Below, piece by piece: positions 7,776 through 16,726 of a stretch of 64,000 bases of DNA. The notes under the pieces are model-generated. The model saw only the letters and a list, made by a program, of their open reading frames with translations, was not told where the DNA came from and made no database searches. Positions within the stretch are counted from its first letter, which is position 1. Each line of letters begins with the position of its first letter. The position numbers were made by a program, and so were the translations under genes. The stretch is from LMUY01 sp965199095 (GTDB lineage: Bacteria > Pseudomonadota > Alphaproteobacteria > Acetobacterales > Acetobacteraceae): assembly GCA_965199095.1 (NCBI GenBank), contig CBDAQM010000007.1:868001-932000 (forward strand), read 5' to 3'.

Positions 7776-9309
7776 CCGCTTCCGGCGGAGCGATCCGTCC
7801 GGGGCGGTGCTCGGCCTTGCCACGGACGCGACCCGGTCTGCCTTGGAGGGCTTTGCCACCGGATTGGGTGTGCGGCGGCGGTTGCGCCTGCACGGCACGG
7901 TGGCGGCGCTCACGGCCGACCGGGATTTCGCCGTCACCCCGCTGATCCTGGTGGCGGCTCCGGCGTCGCTCGACGTGGCGGCGGCCCGCCGCGGCGCCGA
8001 GCCGCCTTGCGAGATCGCAGTGCTGACAGAAGACCCGCTCGACCATATCGTCCTGCGGGACGCCGACGCCGCCGTGACGGATCGCCGGCTGCGGATGCGG
8101 CCGGTCTCGGCCACCCTCGCGGCCGTGCGCAGCATCCTGTCCGGCCCGGCGCCGCCCGACCGTATCCTGCGCGCCGGACCCGGCGACGGCGTGCCCATCC
8201 TGATCGCCGGCCGCGCCGGGCCATTGGCGGCGCACCTCGTGCTCGACCTGCTGCGGCAGCTCCAGCTTCCCGGATTGACCGCAGCGATCACGCTGGCCGG
8301 CCCGGGCATGGCCGCTCTACTGAACCAGCTGCGCCAGGCGATGCCGGAACTGGATGCGTGCGGCCGGGTCTCCGCCCGGGACGAGGCAGACCTTCAGACG
8401 TTCCGTCCGGCGCCGATCTTCTGCCTCGCGGACGCGCCGGACGAGGCCACGCTGCGGGCGCTCGACCCGAGCGGGCTGGCGCCGGTCGTGCGCCTTGCCG
8501 TGCCGTCCTGGGTGGAGGTCGGCCAGGCGCAGGCCGATCCGACGGCAGACCGCGTCGCCCGTGCCATCCACGGCCTGCATCTAGAGGAACGGCACGCAGC
8601 CGGCTGTGCCGACGACTTGCCGAGCCTGCGGCCCTGGGAGGATCTGCCGGAACGCTTCCGCGAAGCCTCCCGCCTGCAGGCCAGCCATGTTCCTCTCAAG
8701 CTGCGATGGGCGGGTGCGCGGCCCGGCCGCGACGGCGATCCACCCTTCGCGTGGACGGCGCCCGAACTCGCCGCGCTGGCCGAGGCAGAGCACCGCCGCT
8801 GGGCCAGTTGCATCCGGCTGGAGGGGTGGCGCCGGGGTCCGACCCGCGATGATGCCACCAAGCGCTCGCCGCTCCTGGTGCCGTTCGCGGCGCTGTCGGC
8901 GGAGATGCAGGACCTCGACATGCTGCCGGTCCGCGCCGCGCCGCGCTATGTCGGCGCACCGGTTACGCGCGACGTGATCGTGGCGGTGGAAGGCGACGCG
9001 GTGACGCTGCCGGGTTTTGCCGGCGCCATCAGCCGCACGCTGGCCGAAGTGCGGACCCGCTTCAGCAGGCGCGTGGTGCTGCGGCTCGGCGAGGCGACGA
9101 CGCTGATGGCCGCGCTCGCCGAAGCAGCCGCCGCGGCGGGCATCCCGGTGCAACTGGCCTTGCCGGAGGAACCGGATGCGCCGTTGCACCCGGCCTTCGC
9201 GGCGGCCGAGCGGGTGGCCGTCGGCGCCGCCGTGCAGCACCTGCCGGGCGTCGCGCACCGGGTGCGGATCGGCGCGGATGGCCGGCTCGCACCGGCCCAG
9301 GCAGGTTAG
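7768..9309 (+). CDS. RyR-domain protein with two Rossmann-like regions
   Basis: 513 residues. An N-terminal alpha/beta region (about 1-120, with EIAVLTEDPLDHIVLRDADAAV) and a second one (about 130-290, VPILIAGRAGPLAAHLVLDLLR) look like TrkA-N/Rossmann folds. Residues about 320-390 (LAEAEHRRWASCIRLEGWRRG followed by TRDDATKRSPLLVPF) match the bacterial RyR domain, named from the ryanodine receptor repeat. A further alpha/beta segment follows. There are no transmembrane segments, so it is cytoplasmic. It sits between the lipoprotein and permease genes of the MCE operon, 8-bp overlap upstream and 2-bp gap downstream, suggesting a regulatory or coupling role there; that role is inferred. Confidence 0.8.
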   Translation: MLSRFRRSDPSGAVLGLATDATRSALEGFATGLGVRRRLRLHGTVAALTADRDFAVTPLILVAAPASLDVAAARRGAEPPCEIAVLTEDPLDHIVLRDADAAVTDRRLRMRPVSATLAAVRSILSGPAPPDRILRAGPGDGVPILIAGRAGPLAAHLVLDLLRQLQLPGLTAAITLAGPGMAALLNQLRQAMPELDACGRVSARDEADLQTFRPAPIFCLADAPDEATLRALDPSGLAPVVRLAVPSWVEVGQAQADPTADRVARAIHGLHLEERHAAGCADDLPSLRPWEDLPERFREASRLQASHVPLKLRWAGARPGRDGDPPFAWTAPELAALAEAEHRRWASCIRLEGWRRGPTRDDATKRSPLLVPFAALSAEMQDLDMLPVRAAPRYVGAPVTRDVIVAVEGDAVTLPGFAGAISRTLAEVRTRFSRRVVLRLGEATTLMAALAEAAAAAGIPVQLALPEEPDAPLHPAFAAAERVAVGAAVQHLPGVAHRVRIGADGRLAPAQAG

Positions 9310-9311
9310 GT

Positions 9312-10106
9312 GTGGGCCGGGGCGCCTTGCTCGGCCGCACGCTGGTGCTGCTGCTGCGCGACGGCGTGGCCGCGGTCGGCGCTGCGCTGGTGCTGCTGGG
9401 CGTAAGCGGGGCGACATTGGCGCGGATGCTGGTCCGGCCCGATCGGTTCGAGCGGCGTCAGCTCGCCGATGCGATCGGCCGCGCCGTCTTGCTGCCCCTG
9501 CCGCTGACCAGCGCGTTGGCGGCCGTGCTGGCGGTGATCTTCGCGCTGGCCGTAGGCTACGCCTTCGAGATCGTCCAGTTGGAGGAGGTGCTGCTGGGCG
9601 TGTTGCGGCAGGGCCTGATGCGCCAAGCCGTGCCGTTGCTGGTGGGCCTGATCGTGCTGGGCCGGGCCGGACTCGGGCTTGCCGCCCGGTTGGCCGCGAT
9701 GACCGCGGACGGTGAGGCCGACACGCTGCGCAGCCTCGGCATCCCGCCCGCGCAATGGGTGCTGCCAGCCGCCCTGCTGGAATTCATCGTGCTCGGCGCC
9801 GTGCAGTTCGCGTGTGCCGCCGCGGTCGGCCACCTTGCCGCCGCGCTGGTGCTACTGGCCGATTACGGCATTCCGCCGGCACACTACGCCGACGCCCTCG
9901 TCGGCACGGCCGCGCGAGCCGATCTCTGGAGCGGCCTGGCGCGCAGCGAGGCGGCGGCGCTGCTTGCCTGGCTGATCGCAGCGACCGCCGGAGTGAACGC
10001 GGTGCCGGGGCCGGATCTGGGTGCGGCGGCGGTGCGGACCACCTTCCTACTGACCTTGCTCGGGATCCTCGTGATCGCGGCGCTGTTCACCACGCTCGGC
10101 GCGTGA
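9312..10106 (+). CDS. MlaE-like ABC transporter permease
   Basis: 264-residue integral membrane protein starting with GTG at 9312, 2 nt after the RyR-gene stop. Five to six hydrophobic segments are visible (about 12-35, 58-85, 108-125, 150-185, 215-232, 240-260). The central EADTLRSLGIPPAQWVLPAALLE lines up with the conserved MlaE loop containing E-x-D-x-L-x-x-[LM]-G, which contacts the ATPase. It would be the inner-membrane channel of the lipid transporter. Sequence is divergent from typical Mla permeases; the family call rests on that loop and operon context. Confidence 0.82.
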   Translation: MGRGALLGRTLVLLLRDGVAAVGAALVLLGVSGATLARMLVRPDRFERRQLADAIGRAVLLPLPLTSALAAVLAVIFALAVGYAFEIVQLEEVLLGVLRQGLMRQAVPLLVGLIVLGRAGLGLAARLAAMTADGEADTLRSLGIPPAQWVLPAALLEFIVLGAVQFACAAAVGHLAAALVLLADYGIPPAHYADALVGTAARADLWSGLARSEAAALLAWLIAATAGVNAVPGPDLGAAAVRTTFLLTLLGILVIAALFTTLGA

Positions 10107-10750
10107 ACGAACCGGTGCTGACCGCGGACGGGCTGGTGGTGGAGCGTGCCGGACGCCGCGTGCTGGACGGCCTGTCCTGCACGTTGCGGCGCGGCGGGAT
10201 CATGGTCGTGACGGGGCCGAACGGGGCGGGCAAATCCACCCTGGTGCGGGCGCTGGCCGGCCTGCTGCCGCTGCACGCGGGGGAGGTGCGGTTGGCGCCC
10301 GGCATGCGCGCGCCGGCCATCGTGTTCGACGGCGGCGGCCTGGTGCGCGGCCTGACGGTTGCGGAGACCATCGCCCTTCCCGCGGTACGGAGTGGTTTGC
10401 CGGCGCACCGCTTGCACGAGCGGGTAGCGTGGGCACTGGCGCGGTTTGACCTCACCGAACTGGAGCGGCTGCCGGCGGAGCAGTTGTCACGCGGGCAGTC
10501 GGTCCGCGTCCAGCTCGCCCGCGCCACCTTGATGGAGCCGGACGCGTTGCTGTGCGACAGCCCGCTCGACCAGGTCGGTCCCGCCGCGGCGGCGGAGATC
10601 GCCCGCCTGCTGCGCCGGGCGGCCGCGTCCGGTGCGGCCGTGCTGATCACGACCAACGTGCCGGAACGGTTCACGGACTTCCCGCCGCCGGTCTGGCAGA
10701 TTGAGCACGGCCGCCTGCACGGCGGGGACCCGGATGCCGCGGAGGGGTGA
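10103..10750 (+). CDS. degenerate ABC transporter ATP-binding protein of the MCE operon
   Basis: 215 residues; GTG start overlaps the permease stop (GTGA). The Walker A GPNGAGKST is intact (about residues 38-46) and the signature reads LSRGQ (about 133-137). The Walker B strand ends DALLCDSPLDQVG, with Ser where the catalytic Glu normally follows the Asp, and the H-loop reads ITTNVPE, with Asn in place of His. It should bind ATP but may hydrolyse it poorly unless it pairs with another subunit; I see no second ATPase here. Family and position are secure, activity is not. Confidence 0.85.
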   Translation: MNEPVLTADGLVVERAGRRVLDGLSCTLRRGGIMVVTGPNGAGKSTLVRALAGLLPLHAGEVRLAPGMRAPAIVFDGGGLVRGLTVAETIALPAVRSGLPAHRLHERVAWALARFDLTELERLPAEQLSRGQSVRVQLARATLMEPDALLCDSPLDQVGPAAAAEIARLLRRAAASGAAVLITTNVPERFTDFPPPVWQIEHGRLHGGDPDAAEG

Positions 10751-10769
10751 ACCGCGGCATCGCCTGGAT

Positions 10770-11180
10770 TTATGAACAGCCGTACGGGAGCGGCGCCGGC
10801 GGATGCCAGACCATCTGGAAGCCGCCGCAATGTGGGTCGAGCACCGTGCCGCTGTAGACCGGCCCATCAATGACACCCGCCAGGGCAGCCCAGACGAAGC
10901 CGTACGGCCGCATGAACCAGTGCGTCGGGGTGAGCTGCAGATTATCTCCCTGGGGCACCCCGGTCATCGCGAAACATCCCACCGGGTGGCCCGGACTACC
11001 GTCGCCGAAATGAAACCGTGCGTCCAACGTGCCGGCTGGCGTGCGCTGCACATACAATTCGAGGTTGGTGGCGAGTTGGTTGCATGTGTAGACGCCGGTC
11101 CACACACCTTCCAGCGGTACGGCCATGGCCGTCGTCGTGCTGCAGGCAACCAGCAAAGCCGTGGCGAGATATTTCCGCAT
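10770..11180 (-). CDS. small secreted hypothetical protein
   Basis: 136 residues, signal peptide MRKYLATALLVACSTTTAMAVP (cleavage near residue 20), then LEGVWTGVYTCNQLATNLELYV, suggesting a small exported beta domain with four to five cysteines available for disulfides. No family recognised. It converges with the MCE operon (20 bp between stops) and lies 89 bp beyond the end of the minus-strand nSTAND gene on the same strand; that gap shows no evident promoter. Its opening GVWTG motif recalls the exported protein at 4680-5336. Confidence 0.7.
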   Translation of the reverse strand: MRKYLATALLVACSTTTAMAVPLEGVWTGVYTCNQLATNLELYVQRTPAGTLDARFHFGDGSPGHPVGCFAMTGVPQGDNLQLTPTHWFMRPYGFVWAALAGVIDGPVYSGTVLDPHCGGFQMVWHPPAPLPYGCS

Positions 11181-11269
11181 TCAACGTCTCCTTCTGCTGT
11201 CCAACAAGATGTCAGCTAGTCCGCAACGACCCTGGGACTGCGGGTCATCACACTCTTGGCGGCCGAGGG

Positions 11270-14200
11270 TCATGGCATGTCGGCCTTCAAGCCGGGCAGC
11301 ACCCTGAGCTTGGCCCGCAACGCCTCCGCCTCGCTCCACTTCTTGGTGTTCGCGGGATCTGCTTCAGCAACTCGGGTAGCGATCACCAGCGCAGCCCGCT
11401 CGCTTGCCGCCGCCGCCGTGTCGTCACCCATCGCGTGCTGCACGTCACCGACCGATGCGTTGGAGAGCGAAACATTGCGCTGCCAGTCGATGTTGCCGGG
11501 GTCCACCAGTGCCAGCGCCTCCCGGATCGTCAGCGCGGCCTGGTCGCTGGCCAATGCGGCAGGCAGATCGGCTAGCGCCAGTTGCACGGACCCCATGGAC
11601 GCAAACGTGTCCGCGAGCGTGCTGCGGCGGGATGCATTGGCCGGGTCCAGTGCGGCAAGGCGAGTGATGATCGCCAAAGCCTGCCGATCATCGTACAACG
11701 CGGCGGGCAGGCGACCCTGCGTAAGATGGATTTCGGCAGCTCGCCTGATAAATCCAAGCTGATCAGCCTGGAACAAGCTATTATCAGGTTGTCCGGCAAG
11801 GATACGGTCATTGATCTCGCGCCCGGCCTGGTAGTTTGCCATGGCCAATGCAAGGTTGCCCTGGGCCGATGCAACGTCGCCCAGGAAAGCGTGCGCCGAA
11901 CTCACGATCTCCGCCGACCCGGCATTGCCCGGATCGTCCGCGGCGACCGCCTCGGCCAGCGTGAGAGATGCTTGCAGGTTCGCCAGGGCAGCGTCCAGAT
12001 CACCCTGCTTCTGCTGCATCAAGCCAGTATTCCGCTCGGACAGTAACAGGTTCTGCTTCACCACTGAGTTGTTCGGGTCTGCCTTCAGCAGTGAATCATT
12101 GATGGCAAGCGAGGCCTGATAACTCGCCGACGCCGCTGCCACGTCGCCGCGCATGGCCTGCATATTGCCGACCACGCCGTGACAAAGGGCCAGGCCTGCC
12201 AAGGCGGGCACGTTGCCGGGGAACTCCGCGACGAGACGCTGGACGATGCCGCGCGCCCGTTCGGCAGCTTCCAGCCCGGCCGTCGTGTCCCCCAGCGCGC
12301 CCAGGGTTTGCGCCATCACGACCAGCGCTGCCGCCTGGCTGCCGCGCAGGTTCGGGTCCGTCTCGCCGGAACTCAGCAACTGGTCCTGCAACGCGCGCGC
12401 CCGGTCCAGGATGTCCTTCACCGTCGTGATCGGGATGCCCGCCGTATTCCGCAACGTGCTCGACAAGTTCAGCACCAGGCTGTTTGCGGTTTGCGTCGCG
12501 AGGGTGAGGCTGCGTTGGGCGCGGTCGCGCTGTTGGCCGGCTTCGTGCCATTGCCAGCCGGCGAGCACCGCCAGCACCAGCGCCGCCGCCAGGCCCGCCA
12601 GGGTGCGCCGGGCGGTGCGGCGCCGCGCAGCCGCCAGCGCTTCGGCATCGCGGATGCGACGCTCCTGCTCCTGGCGCTCGCGGTCGCGCCGGGCCGCGTC
12701 TGCCGCCGTCGCGTCCCCGATGAAATCCCGCATGTCCGCCGGCAGGTCCGCCCCGAACCGCGCCAGCAGGCCCTGCGCGCCGTCCAGCAGCGCCGGCGAC
12801 AGGTCCAGATGCGTCGGCTTGGCCGCCGCGTCCGCTTCCGACCAACTCCGCACCAGCGGCATCAGCGTGTGGCGCACCCGGATCAGCGACGCCGTCTCCG
12901 CCACGATCGCCACCGCCTGCGGCCAGATGCGCAGCAGCGCCTCGTGCACCGGGCGCACCAGCGGGCGGGCGCCGTCCCCCTCCGCCGTCAGCAGCCGCTT
13001 GGCCACGAACGCCTCCACCAGCGCCGCACGCGCCGGGCTCGTCTCGAAGCCGCGCCGGTCCAGCGCCGCCACCACCGGCGCCGCAGCCCCCGTCCGTGGG
13101 TCCGTCGACACGTCCGACACCAACCCGGCCACCAGGGCCGGCAGCTCCGCCCGCGCCGCCGCGTCCAGCGTGCCCAGCGCCTCGTTCGCCGTCTCCGTCA
13201 CCGCCGCGTCCATGCCGCTGTAGTCGGCAAACCGCAGCACCCCGTCCCCACGGCCCGCCTCCGCCGCATACAGCCGCGCCAGGCTCACCTGCAGCAGCGG
13301 CAGCGCGTCCCCGCCGCGCGCGTCGGCCACTAGCCGCGCCGCCAGCGAGCGGCCGTCCGCCTCCTGGAACGCCAGCGCCGGGTGGCAGACCGCCACCGGA
13401 CGGGTGACGATCTCCTCCAGCTCCGCCGCCGAGGGCGGCACCAGGTCCAGCGTGGCGCCGTCCTCCCGCAGCGCCACCAGCGCCTCGCTGCCCTGGAAGT
13501 CGGCATAGGCGTCGCTGCGCAGCGCCATCACCACCGTGGCCAGGCGCTGCCGCACCATCGCCGCCAGCAGCACCGCCAGTGCCGCGGCCATCTCCGGCGT
13601 CGCTTCGCTGAACAGCCGCTCCGCCTGGTCGATGCCCAGCGCCAGCCGGGCCGGACGCGGCGCGTCGAACCCGGCCTGTTGCTGGCGCTGCACCGCCACC
13701 CGCTCCAGCGCGTCGCGCAGCGGGGCCAGCGCGATCTCCGAGTCGCCCGCCATCTGGCGGGCCAGCATCTCCCGCGTGCGGAACGTGCCGGCCCGCAGCT
13801 CCGCCCCCAGCGCCGCGTCGGCGAACAGCGCGTCCGCCAGCGCCGCGAACGGGGCGGCGCCCGGCGTCATCACCGCCACCCGCCAGGCATCCACCTCCGG
13901 GATCGTGCCCGGCAGCACCAGCCGTGGCAGCAGCCCGGCGCGCAGCAGCGAGGACTTGCCCGACCCGCTCGCCCCGATCAGCAGCAGGAACGGCGCACGC
14001 CCGGCCCGCTCCGCCTCGGCCAGCCGCACCGTCGCCTGGCCCAGCGCCGCGTCGCGGCCGAAGAACACCCGGCCGCGATCCGCCTCGAACGCCGCCAGCC
14101 CGGGAAAGGGCGAGCCGTGCAGCACCCGGTCCCACACCGGGCCCTGCGCCAGGTAGCCGCGCTGCGCCAGCCACTGGCGCAGGCAGTCCTCCACCTTCTG

Positions 14201-14725
14201 CGCAAAGTCGTCCGTCGAGGTGTAGGTCTGGAACGCCGCCAGGAACTCGCCCGATTGGGTGCGGAACCAGGTGTCGAAGAACTGCTTCAGCCGGCCCCAC
14301 TGCGCCTCGACCTCGGCACGGTCCGGCGCGTCCAGCCCGACTGACGGTGCGTCCGGGTAGCGGAACACATACACGTCGGGCACCCGCTTGCCAGCGCGGC
14401 GCACCTCCATGGCGGAGAGGATCTCGTACGCGGTGCCGCTGGGATACGGCTCGCCCGAGGGCAGCGGCGGAAAGGCCGCCGGCAGCGGCGTGCCCAGCCG
14501 GCCGCGGAACACGGCGACCACCACATCGCACTCGGCCGCCTCCGGGATCTGGCGCTGGAAGGTCTCGTGCGCCGAGTAATAGCTCAGCTCCCACCGCACC
14601 GTCTCGATCCGCACGCGGCCGGCGAACTCCGCGTTCAGCCGTTCGACCACCAGGTCGATCCGGCGCCGCTCCCCCGACACGTCACCCGGAGACGACACAA
14701 AAAGCCGAAGCACAACCTCGCTCAT
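11270..14725 (-). CDS. DUF4062-nSTAND-TPR protein, short paralogue
   Basis: 1151 residues. Order: DUF4062 (1-120; LRLFVSSPGDVSGERRRIDLVVE), linker, nSTAND1-type NTPase with Walker A GASGSGKS at 251-258, a helical winged region, a coiled-coil (ERQEQERR), a single transmembrane segment at about 715-735 (LAGLAAALVLAVLAGW), then seven TPR-like units of about 46 residues ending in patterns such as ADPNN/DPGN. STAND proteins oligomerise on ligand recognition. ATG at 14725 overlaps the patatin stop (ATGA), so it is probably translated with it. The first 2.25 kb are nearly identical to the gene at 19064-23941; the sequences diverge exactly after the transmembrane segment. Confidence 0.9.
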   Translation of the reverse strand: MSEVVLRLFVSSPGDVSGERRRIDLVVERLNAEFAGRVRIETVRWELSYYSAHETFQRQIPEAAECDVVVAVFRGRLGTPLPAAFPPLPSGEPYPSGTAYEILSAMEVRRAGKRVPDVYVFRYPDAPSVGLDAPDRAEVEAQWGRLKQFFDTWFRTQSGEFLAAFQTYTSTDDFAQKVEDCLRQWLAQRGYLAQGPVWDRVLHGSPFPGLAAFEADRGRVFFGRDAALGQATVRLAEAERAGRAPFLLLIGASGSGKSSLLRAGLLPRLVLPGTIPEVDAWRVAVMTPGAAPFAALADALFADAALGAELRAGTFRTREMLARQMAGDSEIALAPLRDALERVAVQRQQQAGFDAPRPARLALGIDQAERLFSEATPEMAAALAVLLAAMVRQRLATVVMALRSDAYADFQGSEALVALREDGATLDLVPPSAAELEEIVTRPVAVCHPALAFQEADGRSLAARLVADARGGDALPLLQVSLARLYAAEAGRGDGVLRFADYSGMDAAVTETANEALGTLDAAARAELPALVAGLVSDVSTDPRTGAAAPVVAALDRRGFETSPARAALVEAFVAKRLLTAEGDGARPLVRPVHEALLRIWPQAVAIVAETASLIRVRHTLMPLVRSWSEADAAAKPTHLDLSPALLDGAQGLLARFGADLPADMRDFIGDATAADAARRDRERQEQERRIRDAEALAAARRRTARRTLAGLAAALVLAVLAGWQWHEAGQQRDRAQRSLTLATQTANSLVLNLSSTLRNTAGIPITTVKDILDRARALQDQLLSSGETDPNLRGSQAAALVVMAQTLGALGDTTAGLEAAERARGIVQRLVAEFPGNVPALAGLALCHGVVGNMQAMRGDVAAASASYQASLAINDSLLKADPNNSVVKQNLLLSERNTGLMQQKQGDLDAALANLQASLTLAEAVAADDPGNAGSAEIVSSAHAFLGDVASAQGNLALAMANYQAGREINDRILAGQPDNSLFQADQLGFIRRAAEIHLTQGRLPAALYDDRQALAIITRLAALDPANASRRSTLADTFASMGSVQLALADLPAALASDQAALTIREALALVDPGNIDWQRNVSLSNASVGDVQHAMGDDTAAAASERAALVIATRVAEADPANTKKWSEAEALRAKLRVLPGLKADMP

Positions 14726-14749
14726 GACAGCCTCCCGGCAGGCGCGAGC
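12474..14749 (-). repeat. direct repeat A: shared 5' part of the short nSTAND gene
   Basis: This segment is nearly identical, without indels in the coding part (2252 bp from the ATG), to 21690-23965. It covers the first 751 codons and extends about 24 bp upstream of the start codon, into the patatin 3' end. Similarity stops abruptly at both edges. Differences are scattered, mostly silent substitutions. It looks like a recent duplication or ongoing gene conversion. Confidence 0.9.
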
Positions 14750-15927
14750 GGCAGGTGACGGAGGTCCACCACGTGTTGTGCCACCTCGCGCGCCAGGGTC
14801 CACAGCGCCTGCATCTGCTCGGGCGCGTCCAGCCGTCGAAGCGCCCGCACGTCACGGGACGTCATGCCTGGCGCCGGCGCCGCATCAAGGTCGAGGTCGT
14901 AGCGTATGGCCGTGAAGAGCGGCTCGGCGCCGAGCAGGTCGTGCGCCATGTCGCCCACCTCTGAGTCGACCGGGAACGGGAGTGGAGTGTGGCCGAAGCC
15001 CTGCAGGCTGCGCAACGCATGGGCGCTGCCGTCGCCAACCATGCTTTGCAGCGCGCGCATCGCCTCCAACAGGAGGAGGCGCTGCGGCAAGGCCCTCATC
15101 CAGGCGGCGAACTGGCCAGCCGCCAAGGCAGGCGTCTCGTGGGTGGCGCGGAAGCGGCCGGTGCCGATCGAGACGATCAGCAGTTTGTCTTTGCCCGGCG
15201 CCCATTCCAAACCGTAGCAACGGAGGCGCGCCAGCTCGAACAACCGCATCGCAGGATTGTTGTAGGGCGACGCGCCGCCGTCGACAAAACGCCCAATCTC
15301 CGCCGTGCCATCCGCCTTCGGCCCTAGGGGTAATGAGACGGCGCGGAAGAAAGTCGGGGCGGCCGCCGACGCCCGCACCAGGTTCCGCAACGGGATGCGC
15401 CAGTTCCCGTTCGGGCCATCGCGATCCGCGTAATAGGGTGATCCTGGCAGGTTCGACACCACCCATGGCCGGGCCGTGTCAATGCGCTTGGCCACGATCG
15501 CGAGACCCGTCCGGACGGCCGGGCTGCCGAGCACGAGCTCCGTCCCGTCTTCGGCCTGCCCCATATGGGCGTGCAGCAGCGTCTCGAGCCGACCGGCATC
15601 GTAACGGTTCACCAGTGGGGAGATGCGGTACCACCTTCGGCGGAACACAGAGTGCGCAAAGGACTCGTACAGAGCGCGGATTTCGGCGACCCGCCAGCCG
15701 AGCGCGAGAGCCGCAGCGATGATCGCACCCGTCGACGTGCCGCCGATGAGGTCAAAACGATCGGACAGGCGTCCGGCCGGGTCGTCGCCGCACAGCAGGG
15801 CTTCAATGCGTTCCAAGAACGCTAGGGTGACGACTCCGCGCGTGCCGCCGCCATCCAGTGAGAGGATCGCCTTTGGTCCGGGCGCATGGAGCCGCCGCCC
15901 CAGCACTGACATGTCGGGCGCGGTCAC
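14722..15927 (-). CDS. patatin-like phospholipase
   Basis: 401 residues with all patatin motifs: oxyanion loop GGGTRG (26-31), nucleophile elbow GTSTG with Ser65, and the catalytic Asp in FVDGGASPYNNPA (Asp216). No signal peptide, so it acts in the cytoplasm, probably on membrane lipids as a Ser-Asp dyad lipase. It is overlapped 4 bp by the downstream DUF4062-nSTAND gene. Patatins next to sensor NTPases are recurrent effectors in bacterial immunity modules; that role is inferred here. The C-terminal third (from about 300) is outside the core and has no recognised domain. Confidence 0.92.
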   Translation of the reverse strand: MTAPDMSVLGRRLHAPGPKAILSLDGGGTRGVVTLAFLERIEALLCGDDPAGRLSDRFDLIGGTSTGAIIAAALALGWRVAEIRALYESFAHSVFRRRWYRISPLVNRYDAGRLETLLHAHMGQAEDGTELVLGSPAVRTGLAIVAKRIDTARPWVVSNLPGSPYYADRDGPNGNWRIPLRNLVRASAAAPTFFRAVSLPLGPKADGTAEIGRFVDGGASPYNNPAMRLFELARLRCYGLEWAPGKDKLLIVSIGTGRFRATHETPALAAGQFAAWMRALPQRLLLLEAMRALQSMVGDGSAHALRSLQGFGHTPLPFPVDSEVGDMAHDLLGAEPLFTAIRYDLDLDAAPAPGMTSRDVRALRRLDAPEQMQALWTLAREVAQHVVDLRHLPLAPAGRLS

Positions 15928-15946
15928 GCAGGCCAGGGTAACGGTG

Positions 15947-16693
15947 TCATGGCGCCTTCACGAGCCCCGTCATCATGACTTGGTAGTGATCATCCACGAC
16001 GGTGATGTCATAGCCCATGCGGCCGGCTTCCCCGGTGCTCAGGGTCAGCATGGCCGTGCAGCTAGCTTTATCCGGGTTGGTGGAGACCGTCTTCACGTCA
16101 TCCACTTTGGTGAGGGTCGCGCCCGTCTTCTGCTGGACGATGGTCTTCACGACGTCCGTAACCCGGTCTTCTCCGCAGCCAGCCATAATAACAGTCCTGC
16201 CGGACCCGGCGTATTGGGCATAAAGCGTGGAGAGACCGCTCACCATCAAGGCCACGCCGCCGATGCCGAAGACGATCCTCTGCCAAAGCAGCATGGGTTG
16301 CCGCCCTGCGGGCATGTCGCCCGGCAGGCCCGCCAATTCGCCACCCATGCGGCGCCGACGTGACGCCAGGAACCATGCGACGCAACTGCTTAGGACAACG
16401 CAGCCGCCGCCGGCCAGCACTGTCCCGATCGGCGTGGTCTTGAACAAGACGAGGATGTTGAGGGCCAGGTAGCCGACCGACCCGATCGCCATGTGGAGCA
16501 GCAGCGGTCCGCGGCGCCACCGCCCAAGCAGGAAGCCGCCGATGGCCGCGCATGCGAGGATGCAAAGGACAGTCAGCCAATCCGGTACGACCGCGTGCGT
16601 GGCGGCTCGGAGAAAGCTCTGTATGAACCCTCCGATGAAGCCACCGGCAAGTCCTGCCAGGAAATCGGCCAGCACGACGACGACGGACAGCAT
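15947..16693 (-). CDS. membrane protein with C-terminal extracytoplasmic domain
   Basis: 248 residues. Four hydrophobic segments (about 1-24, 40-57, 66-85, 90-110), a short charged loop, a fifth (about 136-158), then a soluble domain of about 85 residues with two cysteines (MAGCGEDRV and KASCTAML) and a strand-rich ending TVVDDHYQVMMTGLVKAP. No family recognised. It is the fifth of six small genes between the two nSTAND genes on the same strand (33 bp from the upstream gene, 19 bp before the patatin gene). Confidence 0.7.
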   Translation of the reverse strand: MLSVVVVLADFLAGLAGGFIGGFIQSFLRAATHAVVPDWLTVLCILACAAIGGFLLGRWRRGPLLLHMAIGSVGYLALNILVLFKTTPIGTVLAGGGCVVLSSCVAWFLASRRRRMGGELAGLPGDMPAGRQPMLLWQRIVFGIGGVALMVSGLSTLYAQYAGSGRTVIMAGCGEDRVTDVVKTIVQQKTGATLTKVDDVKTVSTNPDKASCTAMLTLSTGEAGRMGYDITVVDDHYQVMMTGLVKAP

Positions 16694-16726
16694 GGTCTTA
16701 GTCCTTTGCTCGCGTTGCCGAAGGTG

